Below are positions 31,963 to 40,418 of a stretch of DNA of 43,988 nucleotides, in pieces. A program made the position numbers and the translations under genes. The notes under the pieces are model-generated. The model was not told where the DNA came from. It saw only the letters and a program-made list of their open reading frames with translations, and searched no databases. Each line of letters opens with the position of its first letter. The stretch's first letter is position 1. The DNA is from Halorientalis pallida. Lineage in GTDB: Archaea > Halobacteriota > Halobacteria > Halobacteriales > Haloarculaceae. The DNA lies in the NCBI RefSeq assembly GCF_004118325.1, contig NZ_RDFA01000011.1:1-43988 (forward strand). Direction: 5' to 3'.

Positions 31963-32661
31963 GTGGACGTGACCTACCGGGACCGGGCCGCCGTGCTCGG
32001 CGACGTACTGGTCTGTGCCGACCTCCACGTCGGGAAGGCCGCGGCCGCGAACGTCTCGCTCCCCCTCGGCGAGCGCGACCACCTCGTCGACCGCGTGGCC
32101 GCACTCTGTGAGCGATACGACCCGTCGACGGTCGTGTTCGCGGGCGACCTGCTCCACTCGTTCGACCGCGTGGCGAGCGCCGCCGAGGAGACCGTCACCG
32201 CACTGGACCAGACGGTGCGGGACGCGGGCGCACGGCCGGTCGTCACGCCGGGCAATCACGACGCGATGCTCGACGTGGTCTGGTCCGGCCCGACCGCCCA
32301 CGAGTTCGAGGTCGAGACCGACGAGGGACGGGCCGTCGTCTGTCACGGGCACCTCGAACCCGAGACAGAGGCGGACCTGTACGTCGTCGGCCACGACCAC
32401 CCTACCATCACCATCGAGGGGCGGAAGTGGCACTGTTATCTCGACGGGGCGGCGACCTACGACGGTGCGGACGTGCTCGTCCTCCCCGCCTTCTCCCACC
32501 TGATCGAGGGCGTCTCGATCAACCGACGGTACGGCGGCACCGCCACGACGAACTCGCCGCTGATCGGCGACCTCGACCGCTATCGCCCCGTCGTCTGGGA
32601 CGACGAGGCCGAACAGATCCGTGAGTTCCCGCCGCTCGGGGAGTTTCGCGACCTACTCTAG
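31963..32661 (+). CDS. Calcineurin-like metallophosphoesterase
   Basis: A 232-residue enzyme with the two-metal phosphoesterase motifs: D20xH22 in CADLHVG, GDLLH (Asp61), GNHD (96-99), CHGHLE (127-129) and GHDH (142-145). It belongs to the archaeal branch related to YfcE-like or helicase-associated phosphoesterases; its substrate is unknown. GTG 31963 is the start because it precedes the first strand. The stop overlaps the convergent FAD-dependent gene by nine bases. Confidence 0.88.
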   Translation: MDVTYRDRAAVLGDVLVCADLHVGKAAAANVSLPLGERDHLVDRVAALCERYDPSTVVFAGDLLHSFDRVASAAEETVTALDQTVRDAGARPVVTPGNHDAMLDVVWSGPTAHEFEVETDEGRAVVCHGHLEPETEADLYVVGHDHPTITIEGRKWHCYLDGAATYDGADVLVLPAFSHLIEGVSINRRYGGTATTNSPLIGDLDRYRPVVWDDEAEQIREFPPLGEFRDLL

Positions 32662-33906
32662 GGTCCGGGCGGCGACGCGCCCGCTCTCCAGTGCGCCCTG
32701 AATCGCGGACCAGCGGGTGTAATCGCCCGCGAGGACGACTGGCCCGTCGGGTGCGTCGACCGCGGGGAGGTCGGCACGGAATCCGGGGGGCTGGGTGAAC
32801 TGCGCCACGTCGATCCGGTCGGTCCGGAGGAGTTCGAGGTCCTCGAACTGTCGTTCGGGGTACCACTGGCCCAGTACCTCGCGGCCGCGGGCGTGGAGTT
32901 GCTCGTCGCTCTCGGTGCGCTCGCCCAACCAGGTCGCGCTCACCAGCGTCCGGTCGTCGGGTGCGTACTCCGAGGCGACCGCCGAGAGCGGCGCGATCTG
33001 GTTGGGTTCCGCGTCCCGGGCGTTCAGGACGATCTTCTTGCCGGTCTCCAGTTCGACGTGGCCGGGAAGGCCGTAGTACTGGGTGACACAGCCGCTGGTC
33101 TCGGTCGGGACCGCCACGTCCGTCAATGCCGCCGCCGTCGGTGGGTCGGTCGCGACGACGGCCCCGTCGGCGCTGATCGTCTCCCCGTCGGTCTCGACGG
33201 TGACGCCGTCGTCTGCCGCGTCGAGGGCCGTGACTGCGGTCCCGAGTTCGATCTCCGCGCCGGCCGTGCGAGCGCGATCGGCCAGTTGCTCGCTGATCGC
33301 CCCCATCCCCTCGGCGGGGACCGCGGTCTTGCCCTCGGACAGCATCTTGAACGTGTAGCGGAACACGCCGGCATCGGTCGACAGCGAGCGATCCAGCGTG
33401 ATCCCACCGTAGAACGGCGCGGCGAAGTTCTCGACGAACTTCTCGGAGAATCCTCTGTCCGACAGATAGTCCCGCACGTCCTGGCGCTCGTCGGGATCGA
33501 ACAGCGTCCCGATATCGGCGGCTTTCATCTCCCGCTGGAGTTTGAACAGCCGGAGCTTGTCACCGAGCGTCACGTCGGTGTTGAACAGCGTGTCCGAGAG
33601 GTCGCCCGGACTGCTCAGGGGGTCGGCCAGCACCGACCGGCGACCGGGGTTGGCGATGGTCGCACCGGCCGAGAAGTATCGCAGGTCGAGAGCGTCGTAG
33701 TCCAGTTCCCGCTTCGCCGCGGGGTAGGCGGTGAACAGGACCTGGAATCCACGGTCGAAGACGAACCCGTCCTCGCGGACGGAGCGGACGCGGCCGCCCA
33801 CCTCGTCGCGACGTTCCAGCACCGTCACGTCCCTGCCCGCGTCGGCGAGGTGGCGGGCCGCGACCAGGCCCGCCAATCCGCCGCCGACGACCACGGCGTC
33901 TGTCAT
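32653..33906 (-). CDS. FAD-dependent amine-oxidase-type oxidoreductase
   Basis: A 417-residue flavoprotein. VVVGGGLAGLVAARHLADAG (4-23) is the FAD-binding loop, with VLERRDEVGGRVRS (about 33-46), the second motif of the amine-oxidase/protoporphyrinogen-oxidase/carotene-desaturase superfamily. Near the C-terminus, DGPVVLAGDYTRWSAIQGALESG matches the third FAD motif. The substrate is not fixed by sequence; similar haloarchaeal proteins are annotated as NAD(P)-binding or desaturase-like. ATG 33906 is supported by a TTTTTG element about 28 bases upstream. It is not in an obvious carotenoid cluster. Confidence 0.88.
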   Translation of the reverse strand: MTDAVVVGGGLAGLVAARHLADAGRDVTVLERRDEVGGRVRSVREDGFVFDRGFQVLFTAYPAAKRELDYDALDLRYFSAGATIANPGRRSVLADPLSSPGDLSDTLFNTDVTLGDKLRLFKLQREMKAADIGTLFDPDERQDVRDYLSDRGFSEKFVENFAAPFYGGITLDRSLSTDAGVFRYTFKMLSEGKTAVPAEGMGAISEQLADRARTAGAEIELGTAVTALDAADDGVTVETDGETISADGAVVATDPPTAAALTDVAVPTETSGCVTQYYGLPGHVELETGKKIVLNARDAEPNQIAPLSAVASEYAPDDRTLVSATWLGERTESDEQLHARGREVLGQWYPERQFEDLELLRTDRIDVAQFTQPPGFRADLPAVDAPDGPVVLAGDYTRWSAIQGALESGRVAARTLE

Positions 33907-33965
33907 ACACGGGCGAAGGAGTGGCGACCACAAAAAGGCCGCGCGGTCGGTCGCGAGGGGAGCGG

Positions 33966-33970
33966 TTATT
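33966..33970 (+). promoter_or_regulatory. Likely TATA element of the 107-residue membrane protein gene
   Basis: TTATT within GGTTATTC, about 28 bases before ATG 33996. Confidence 0.4.
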
Positions 33971-33995
33971 CAGACGCCGTGACAAGCCCGGATCG

Positions 33996-34319
33996 ATGTG
34001 CCCTGAGACAGCCTCCGGCTCGGGCGGGAGTGCATCGAGTCCGACACGACTTACGTCGACTGCAGGCTTCGTTCCCGTGGTGGTAGTCGTTGCGCTCGTC
34101 GTGCTGTACAGCCTCCTCGTCGTGCAACGACCGCTTCTCGGCGCGCTCGTCGCCTCGTGGGTGCTCGGCCTCTACGTCGCCTGGCGGTTCGTCAGCTGGT
34201 TCGTGGCCGCCTACCACCGCCGGACTGTGGCGATGGAATCGATGGCCGACTCCCTCGAACCGCTGGCCGAACAGGAGGGGGCCAGCCCCACGTTCGACGG
34301 CGGCGACGAGACGCGCTGA
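33996..34319 (+). CDS. Small two-helix membrane protein
   Basis: A 107-residue protein. A Ser-rich N-terminus precedes two helices (about 26-42 and 49-70, FVPVVVVVALVVLYSLLVVQ and LVASWVLGLYVAWRFV), then an amphipathic helix and an acidic tail (GGDETR). No motif recognised; similar short proteins are widespread in haloarchaea. ATG 33996 is preferred because upstream codons read through the divergent promoter. Confidence 0.65.
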   Translation: MCPETASGSGGSASSPTRLTSTAGFVPVVVVVALVVLYSLLVVQRPLLGALVASWVLGLYVAWRFVSWFVAAYHRRTVAMESMADSLEPLAEQEGASPTFDGGDETR

Positions 34320-34372
34320 CCGCCCGGGAACGAACGGACAGGGCTTAGTCCGTCGCGCCCTGACCCGCGAGC

Positions 34373-35563
34373 ATGACCCGCAATTCGGCCGTTCGGGACC
34401 TCACCTGCCGAGCGTGTGGCGACTCGTTCGACCCCGCCGAGACGACCGGCCCGTGTCCGTCGTGTGACGGCCACCTCACCGTCACCTACGACCTGGACAC
34501 AGTCGAGTTCACGCCCGAGACCGTCGCCGACCGGCGGTACGACGGGATCGCCCGCTACGCCGAGTTGCTCCCGTTCACCGCCGAGACCCTCGTGACGATG
34601 GACGAGGGCGCGACGCCGCTGGTCGCCTGCCCCGACCTGGCCGACGAGTGGGGCGTCGGCGAGGTCTACGTCAAAGACGAGGGGCGCAATCCGACGGGCA
34701 GCGTCGCGGACCGCGGGATGGCCGTCGCGGTGACCGCGGCCGCCGAGGCCGGCGCGGAGGACGTGGCCCTGCCGACGACGGGCATCGAAGGACAGGCCGC
34801 GGCCGCCTACGCCGCCCGCGCCGGACTGGACTCGCACTCGTTCGTCCCCTCGCGGGCGACCTTCGACGCGAAGGCGATGATCAACGTCCACGGCGGCGAC
34901 ATGGAGGTCGTCGGCGGCCGCTACGGCGACGCCGTCGAAAGTTTCCGTGAGACCGTCGCCGAGGAAGGGTGGCACTCGCTGGCTCCCTTCGGGACGCCCT
35001 ACCGTCGGGAGGGCGCGAAGACGCTGGCCTACGAACTGGCCGAACAACTCGACTGGACGGCCCCGGACGCGGTCGTCTACCCGACCGGCGAGGGCGTCGG
35101 CCTCGTCGGCACTCACGCCGGCGCGACGGAACTGGCCGACCTGGGAATCGTCGGCGACACGCCGGCGGTGTACGCCGCACAGGCCGACGGCTGTGCGCCC
35201 GTCGTCGAGGCGTTCGAGAACGACGCGGACGACACCGAGGTCTGGGAGACGCCCGACACGATCTGTGGCGGCATCGAGATTCCGGATCCGGCGGGCGGGG
35301 CCGACGTGCTCGCGGCGATTCGCGAGAGCGACGGCGGTGCGGTCGCCACCGAGGACCGGGAGGCGCTGGAAGGGGCAGTCAGCATCGCCCAGGCCGAGGG
35401 CGTCGAGATCGGTGCCTCGGCGGGCGTGGCGGCCAGCGGTGCGGCGGCACTGGCCGACCAGGGTGCGCTCGGCCCCGACGACACCGTCGTACTGGTCAAC
35501 ACGCTTCCGGGCAACGCGGAAGCGGACATCCTCCGGAACCACCTGGTGAGCAAGGGCATCTGA
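34373..35563 (+). CDS. Threonine-synthase-like protein lacking the PLP lysine
   Basis: A 396-residue homologue of threonine synthase, a fold-type II PLP enzyme. An N-terminal zinc ribbon (Cys12, Cys15, Cys28, Cys31) and the body are intact: DEGATPLVACPDLADEWG, VKDEGRNPTGS and AAAAYAARAGL. But where active enzymes have NPTGSFKDRG, this has NPTGSVADRG, so the Schiff-base Lys is Ala112. The nearby SGN loop reads TTGIEG, with Ile138 instead of Asn, and the C-terminal PLP pocket reads VLVNTLPG. The frame is open and uninterrupted, so this is not a decaying pseudogene. It probably cannot use PLP chemistry. It is three bases from a LysE-type exporter. Confidence 0.85.
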   Translation: MTRNSAVRDLTCRACGDSFDPAETTGPCPSCDGHLTVTYDLDTVEFTPETVADRRYDGIARYAELLPFTAETLVTMDEGATPLVACPDLADEWGVGEVYVKDEGRNPTGSVADRGMAVAVTAAAEAGAEDVALPTTGIEGQAAAAYAARAGLDSHSFVPSRATFDAKAMINVHGGDMEVVGGRYGDAVESFRETVAEEGWHSLAPFGTPYRREGAKTLAYELAEQLDWTAPDAVVYPTGEGVGLVGTHAGATELADLGIVGDTPAVYAAQADGCAPVVEAFENDADDTEVWETPDTICGGIEIPDPAGGADVLAAIRESDGGAVATEDREALEGAVSIAQAEGVEIGASAGVAASGAAALADQGALGPDDTVVLVNTLPGNAEADILRNHLVSKGI

Positions 35564-35566
35564 GGC

Positions 35567-36262
35567 ATGGCGGCCAGTCCCGTCGCGTCGCTCGGCGCGG
35601 GCGTTCTGTTCGGCCTGGCGCTGGCGGCACCGCCCGGGCCGATGAACGCCGTCATCGCCGAGGAGAGCGTCCTGCGGGGCTGGCTGGCGGGCTTCACCGC
35701 GGGCCTCGGTGCGATGACCGCCGACGCCTGCTTCTTCGCGCTCGCGCTGGCCGGCGTCGTCACCGTCGTCCAGAACGCACCGACCCTGCGCGCGGCGATG
35801 ATCCTCGCGGGCGGCGGGTTGATGCTGTACTTCGCGGTCGGGGCGGCGACGAGCGCGCGCGAAGCGCTGGCCGTCGACTCCGGGACCGACTCGACCGACG
35901 GCGGAGTGGGACGGGGGTTCCGGAAGGCGTTCGTCCTGGCGCTGACCAACCCCTACCAGATCGCGTTCTGGCTGACCGTCGGCGTGGGCCTGCTCGAACC
36001 CGGGACCGTCGACGTACTGGAGAAGACGCCCTACGTCGGCGCGGAACTGGCAGGACTCGTCGTCGTCCGGACCGGGAGCCCCCTCCTGCTCGCGGGGCTG
36101 TTCGGCGGCATCGTCTGCTGGATCGTCGGGTTTCCGGCGGCACTACGCGCTGCTGGCCGGCGGGTCGACCGACTCACACCGCTTGTCGCCGGCGGGAGCG
36201 CCGTCGTGCTGGCCGGGTTCGGCCTCCTCTTCGTGGCCGACGGCCTCGGCGCGCTGCTCTAG
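35567..36262 (+). CDS. LysE-family amino-acid exporter
   Basis: A 231-residue protein with six membrane helices. PPGPMNAVI (22-30) is the LysE/RhtB family signature; a second typical part is FVLALTNPYQIAFW. The family exports lysine, arginine, homoserine or threonine in bacteria. It starts three bases after the threonine-synthase-like gene, so they are one unit. Its stop overlaps the convergent HD-domain gene by four bases. Confidence 0.88.
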   Translation: MAASPVASLGAGVLFGLALAAPPGPMNAVIAEESVLRGWLAGFTAGLGAMTADACFFALALAGVVTVVQNAPTLRAAMILAGGGLMLYFAVGAATSAREALAVDSGTDSTDGGVGRGFRKAFVLALTNPYQIAFWLTVGVGLLEPGTVDVLEKTPYVGAELAGLVVVRTGSPLLLAGLFGGIVCWIVGFPAALRAAGRRVDRLTPLVAGGSAVVLAGFGLLFVADGLGALL

Positions 36263-36990
36263 TCGTCGGTCTCGTTGTCGAGTTGCTTCTGCATGCCGGG
36301 GCTCAACTCGGCGTCGGAGTCGCCCATCATGGCCACCTCGGATTCGAGCCACTCCTTGAACCACTTGACGCGTTTGAGCCGCTGGTGGACGACGCTCTCG
36401 GCGGTGTCGCTCTCGACGCGCTCGGCGGCGTCGCGGCCGCGTTCGAGGACGCGCCCGACCATCTCCGCGGCGTCCATGTGCGTGCGGGACTCGTATCCCA
36501 TCCGCAACAGCATCAGCGCCGTGCCGTTCGCACCGACCTTGTCGAGCAGGTCGGCCTCGATCAGGCACTGCGTCTCCAGTGACAGGTCCGAGAGCGGCCC
36601 CTGGTAGGAGTGGTCCTCCACCGCGGTACAGACTTCGTCGACGAACGACTGGGGATAGTCGCAGTGGGTCGTCAGGTACTCCCGGGCGATGCGAGCACCC
36701 TCCTCGGCGTGGACGTCCTGGTCGGCTTCGAGCTTGGCGATGTCGTGAAAGAGGGCCGCGACACGCGTCACGTCGACGTTCGCGCCCTCCTCGCGCGCGA
36801 TGTCGGTCGCCAGCTCGACCACGTTCATGATGTGGTTGAACCGATAGGCCGCCGAGTGCCAGGGATACCACCGCATCCGCCCGCCTTCGTCCTCGTTGAC
36901 CACGCTCGCTTCGAGGTAGTCGTGGACGAAGACCTGCATCGCCTCGAATTCCGCGTCCGAGACGGGCGACTCCCGTATTTCAACACCCAC
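36259..36990 (-). CDS. HD-domain phosphohydrolase
   Basis: A 243-residue protein. The HD metal site is visible: His53 in YRFNHIMNVV, HD at 82-83 in ALFHDIAKLEAD, and later DHSYQGPLSDLSLETQCLIEADLLDKVGA. Family members hydrolyse phosphate esters such as nucleotides or cyclic dinucleotides; the substrate is unknown. GTG 36990 is supported by an upstream GGAGGTG. An acidic C-terminal tail follows. Confidence 0.85.
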   Translation of the reverse strand: MGVEIRESPVSDAEFEAMQVFVHDYLEASVVNEDEGGRMRWYPWHSAAYRFNHIMNVVELATDIAREEGANVDVTRVAALFHDIAKLEADQDVHAEEGARIAREYLTTHCDYPQSFVDEVCTAVEDHSYQGPLSDLSLETQCLIEADLLDKVGANGTALMLLRMGYESRTHMDAAEMVGRVLERGRDAAERVESDTAESVVHQRLKRVKWFKEWLESEVAMMGDSDAELSPGMQKQLDNETDD

Positions 36991-36995
36991 GGGAC

Positions 36996-37002
36996 CACCT
37001 CC
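36996..37002 (-). promoter_or_regulatory. Shine-Dalgarno site deciding the GTG start of the HD gene
   Basis: GGAGGTG on the minus strand, five bases before GTG 36990. It favours that GTG over other in-frame starts. Confidence 0.55.
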
Positions 37003-37030
37003 GGACGTGACGTTCGCTGTTCATCTTACG

Positions 37031-37040
37031 GATATAAAAG
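37031..37040 (-). promoter_or_regulatory. TATA box of the HD-domain gene
   Basis: CTTTTATATC on the minus strand; with a start about 25 bases later, the leader would be about 20 bases and contain the GGAGGTG site. Confidence 0.55.
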
Positions 37041-37216
37041 CGAGTGCGGGTCTTTAGCGTTACGACACCCTGAAATCTACCACACCCCCGAATTCGGGAC
37101 CCGGCGGCCCCGTCTGTGACACCCGGCCTACCCGTGGCCACCCCGCCGACCCGTCCCACTGGACACCGGGCCGCGTGTGACGTAGATTTATGCCAGCTAC
37201 CGTCATAGTGTAACAT

Positions 37217-37948
37217 ATGGAAGTCAGAGCGGCAACTCCTGACGATCAACAAGCGATCATGGAGATCGCCGAACGGTCGCTGGAAGCGTCTTACACCCTC
37301 AGCCCCGGGACCATCGAGGGGACCGTCCATCAGTGGTACGACGACGAGGAGTACGCGGAGAAGGTGGACCGGGAGGATATGCTCTTTTTGCTGGCCGAAT
37401 ACGATGGAGAGCCGGTCGCGTTCACCGAGACCGTGATCCACGACGACGAGACCGGCGCGGACCTGCTGTGGCTCCACGTGCATCCGGACTACCGCGGCGA
37501 AGGACTCGGGTCGGATCTCTTCGACGCCGTCCGCGACCATCTCCGCGAGCAGGACATCACCCAGCTCCGTGGCCGCGTGCTCTCGATGAACGAGGTCGGT
37601 AACACCTTCTACAAACAGCGTGGCTTCGAGAAGGTCGGCGAAGGGGAAGTCGAGATCGACGGGAGTCCCTACACCGAGGCGCTGTACCTCGAAGCCGAAC
37701 CGGAGGGTCTGGAACCCCGGACGACCGACGACGGGCAGACGGTATACATCGACCACGACGACGTGGACAAGGGCTCGGCGGGCCCGTTCCACGTCGTCTA
37801 CGTCGACGAGGATCGCGAGGAGAAGTACGGCTACCACTGTGGGAAGTGCGATTCGCTGGCCAACGCGATGGACGCCATGGGCCGCATCGAGTGCGGCGAG
37901 TGTGGCAACAGCCGCAAACCCACGCGCTGGGACGCGGCGTACATGTAG
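37217..37948 (+). CDS. GNAT acetyltransferase fused to DUF5816 zinc domain
   Basis: A 243-residue fusion. Residues 1-155 are a GNAT domain: LLWLHVHPDYRGEGLGSDLFDAV (about 82-104) holds the acetyl-CoA loop, and EVGNTFYKQRGFEKVGEG the C-terminal motif B. Residues about 165-243 form a second domain (VYIDHDDVDKGSAGPFHVVY, CGKC ... CGEC) with four Cys, a zinc ribbon of the DUF5816 type, as seen in haloarchaea. The acceptor is unknown; the zinc part may bind RNA, protein or DNA. No clear TATA box at a normal distance. Confidence 0.88.
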   Translation: MEVRAATPDDQQAIMEIAERSLEASYTLSPGTIEGTVHQWYDDEEYAEKVDREDMLFLLAEYDGEPVAFTETVIHDDETGADLLWLHVHPDYRGEGLGSDLFDAVRDHLREQDITQLRGRVLSMNEVGNTFYKQRGFEKVGEGEVEIDGSPYTEALYLEAEPEGLEPRTTDDGQTVYIDHDDVDKGSAGPFHVVYVDEDREEKYGYHCGKCDSLANAMDAMGRIECGECGNSRKPTRWDAAYM

Positions 37949-37958
37949 GCCACCACGG

Positions 37959-38621
37959 TCAGGACGAATACTGCGGGAGATCGGCCTCGGCCCGCAGTTC
38001 AGCCATCTCCTCCGCGCTCTCGGCGATACCCGTCGTCACCAGCAACCGAACACCGCGCCGGACACTCATGTCGAGCTCGTGAACCTCGTCTCGGGGGACC
38101 ATCAGAAAGTGTCCACCGGTCGGATTCGGGCTGTTCGGCAGGAAGACGTTGTACACGTCCTCGCCGGCGACCGCCTCGGCTTCCACCGGCCCGTCACCCG
38201 TCACGAACCCGAGGCTGTAGACCCCCTCGCGAGGATACTCGATCATGACGACGCTCCGGTAGCGGTTCGACCGCTCCATCAGGGCGTCGGCGACTTGCCG
38301 CACGCTCGAGTAGATGATGCTGACCAGTGGCACGACACCGATCCCACGGTCGATCCATCCGAACAGCCGCTGGCCGATGCGTCCCTGCGCGAGATATCCC
38401 AGCACGACGATCACACCCACGATCACCAGGAGCGCCAGCGCCTGCGCGATCGCCTCGATGTTTGCCGTGTACTGTGTCAACCGCGTCCCCTGTACCACCG
38501 GGTCGATCAGCGTCGTCACCCAGCCGACCAGGAACTGCATCGCGACGACGGTGACGACCAGCGGCGCCAGCAGCGCGAGCCCCGCGACGAAACTGTTCCG
38601 GAGTACCTGTGTGAATCGCAT
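37959..38621 (-). CDS. DUF502 membrane protein
   Basis: A 220-residue protein: N-terminal helix (about 11-34), second helix (about 57-83) and a soluble domain (about 95-220) containing VPLVSIIYSSVRQV, YPREGVYSLGFVTGDG and NVFLPNSPNPTGGHFLMVPR, the DUF502 signature. Function unknown; bacterial relatives also lack a known role. ATG 38621 has TTCTTTTGTC on the minus strand about 26 bases upstream. It converges with the GNAT gene, ten bases apart. Confidence 0.9.
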   Translation of the reverse strand: MRFTQVLRNSFVAGLALLAPLVVTVVAMQFLVGWVTTLIDPVVQGTRLTQYTANIEAIAQALALLVIVGVIVVLGYLAQGRIGQRLFGWIDRGIGVVPLVSIIYSSVRQVADALMERSNRYRSVVMIEYPREGVYSLGFVTGDGPVEAEAVAGEDVYNVFLPNSPNPTGGHFLMVPRDEVHELDMSVRRGVRLLVTTGIAESAEEMAELRAEADLPQYSS

Positions 38622-38695
38622 GTCCGGTGGTACCGCCGGACCGACAAAAGAACCCGCCCCACGCTCATTTCCGTCTGGGACCCCTGGTTGAACCT

Positions 38696-39211
38696 GTGAC
38701 CGACAGCGACCGACCTCTCGGCGGCGAGTTCGACGGGTCGTGGGACCCCTCCGGTCCCTGGACTCGCGAGGCGACCGACGCCTTCCTCACCGACAGCCGC
38801 GCCCCGATCCGGCTGAGTTGTCGAACCCCCGGTGGCGGACTCTGGATGCTCTCGCTGTGGTACGAGTTCCGCGACGACGCCCTCCACTGTGCGACAGCCG
38901 CCAGCGCCGACGTGATCGAGTTCCTCGACCACGACCCCGGCGTCGCCTTCGAGGTCTCGGTCAACGACCCACCCTACCGAGGCGTCCGCGGCCAGGGCCA
39001 GGCCACCGTCGAACCCGACCCCGAGAAGACCGTCCTCCGGTCGCTTCTCCAGCGCTATCTCGGCGGCACCGACTCGGCACTGGCCCAGCGCCTCCTCGAC
39101 AAGGACCGCGAGGAAGTCACGATTCGGATCGACCCGACCCGTGTCGCCACCTGGGACTACTCCGACCGGATGAGAGACGTTCAGGATTCGGACCGCGACG
39201 ACCCCGCGTAG
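38696..39211 (+). CDS. Pyridoxamine 5'-phosphate oxidase-fold protein
   Basis: A 171-residue protein with a split-barrel FMN-binding pattern: SRAPIRLSCRTPGGGLWMLSLWYEFRDDALHCATAA and DPGVAFEVSVNDPPYRGVRGQG. The tail (RDDPA) is acidic. Such proteins are flavin- or F420-dependent reductases or flavin-binding; the substrate is unknown. GTG 38696 precedes the first strand and is preferred to the frame start upstream. Its 3' end overlaps a small minus-strand gene by 31 bases. Confidence 0.75.
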   Translation: MTDSDRPLGGEFDGSWDPSGPWTREATDAFLTDSRAPIRLSCRTPGGGLWMLSLWYEFRDDALHCATAASADVIEFLDHDPGVAFEVSVNDPPYRGVRGQGQATVEPDPEKTVLRSLLQRYLGGTDSALAQRLLDKDREEVTIRIDPTRVATWDYSDRMRDVQDSDRDDPA

Positions 39212-39339
39212 AAACGCAGGAACAGGTAAAACACCGCCACGATGGACAGCCCGGCCCCGACCCCAACGACGCCGTCGACGACGGCGTGAGGCACCGGGAG
39301 TCCCGAAGAACCTGTGTGTGCGAACACCGGATCGACCAT
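39181..39339 (-). CDS. 52-residue membrane protein
   Basis: A short frame, easily missed. MVDPVFAHTGSSGLPVPHAV then a helix (about 20-41, VVDGVVGVGAGLSIVAVFYL) and a basic/Ser end (RFYAGSSRSES). The inside-outside charge pattern is sensible for a one-helix membrane protein. It overlaps the 3' end of the PPOX gene in antisense orientation. Function unknown. Confidence 0.55.
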   Translation of the reverse strand: MVDPVFAHTGSSGLPVPHAVVDGVVGVGAGLSIVAVFYLFLRFYAGSSRSES

Positions 39340-39434
39340 TGTCCTCTGTGAGCGCGTAGGACACCCGGAGATTCAACTGCTTCGGTTTCGGTGGAACGTG
39401 TTCGGCGAGGCCGTAGTTTGTATAAAATGTTTGA

Positions 39435-39558
<124 letters not shown>

Positions 39559-39592
39559 GCAATTGGCTAGTTCGGACCGACGAGTAAGAACC

Positions 39593-40357
39593 TTACTCTT
39601 GATCCGAATCGCGTGATGGCAGACTCACATCGATTCGATCCGACTCGGCATCGTTGTGGCATGAGCGACAGAGAGCGATCAGGTTGTCGAGCGTATGCGA
39701 TCCCTGGGGATCGTCGAATTTGCGCATCGGCGTGATGTGGTGGACATCAGGATTCTGCCCCAGTCCACCGGCGGTTGCACCGCAGTGTTGGCATCGGTAC
39801 TGGTCCCGTTTGAGTGCAGCCCTTCGAACGGAACACCAGCGCCCGAAGTACCCTTCGTCACCGCCATCCCACCGGTGGTGCCGTTCGCCACGCCTATTTT
39901 CTGACATCCAGTCGGATAGACAGTCTCGTGAACAAAACCGACCCGCTCCGTAATTCCGGTTGCACTGTAACACCGTGATCTCGTCCTCACAGTAGTCACA
40001 TGATCTAGTAATCCGTTCTGCGTCGACGGTTTCAGCGAACGTGGTCCCCAGAAACTCGTCCGCTTCCTCGACGCACGTCGGGCAGTAGACTCCCTTCTTG
40101 TCGGAGGGGTAATACTCGAACTCGTCACCACAGCGTTCGCACTCCGTCGTCTCTTTCGCGTCTTTCCAGTTACCGTTGTGTTCGCCGGCGTTGGGATTGC
40201 AGTCGTCGCAGTACGTCAGACGAGCCTTCGGATCGTAAAACTCTGTCCCACAGCCGGCACACTCCCGGTTCGGAAGTGGGTCGTCGTGGACCTTCGTATG
40301 ATGTTGTTTGACACCACGTTCAGTCGTGAGTGACTTACCACATGTTGGACACTCCAT
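39593..40357 (-). CDS. Cysteine-rich HNH endonuclease with C2H2-type finger
   Basis: A 254-residue nuclease-like protein. A finger CPTCGKSLTTERGVKQHHTKVH (3-24) opens it; further Cys pairs (CAGC, CDDC, CERC, CPTC, CDYC, CSRDC) look like zinc knuckles for nucleic acid binding. The HNH core is at the C-terminus: CQHCGATAGG, DVHHITPMRKFDD and NLIALCRSCHND. It is AT-richer than its neighbours and sits beside tRNA-Gln, consistent with acquisition by transfer. ATG 40357 follows GCATATTTAC by about 28 bases. No partner gene is seen. Confidence 0.88.
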   Translation of the reverse strand: MECPTCGKSLTTERGVKQHHTKVHDDPLPNRECAGCGTEFYDPKARLTYCDDCNPNAGEHNGNWKDAKETTECERCGDEFEYYPSDKKGVYCPTCVEEADEFLGTTFAETVDAERITRSCDYCEDEITVLQCNRNYGAGRFCSRDCLSDWMSENRRGERHHRWDGGDEGYFGRWCSVRRAALKRDQYRCQHCGATAGGLGQNPDVHHITPMRKFDDPQGSHTLDNLIALCRSCHNDAESDRIDVSLPSRDSDQE

Positions 40358-40382
40358 GAATAACCGTTCGACTGAGAGTCGT

Positions 40383-40388
40383 AAATAT
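40383..40388 (-). promoter_or_regulatory. TATA box of the HNH nuclease gene
   Basis: AT-rich ATATTT on the minus strand, about 28 bases before ATG 40357. Confidence 0.5.
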
Positions 40389-40418
40389 GCGATCCAGCCG
40401 GAGTGAAACTAAAAGTGG

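Noticed and set aside
32653..32661. Convergent overlaps (32653-32661, 36259-36262, 28633-28636) as regulation.
   Set aside because: Short stop-codon overlaps are common in compact archaeal genomes and not in themselves informative.
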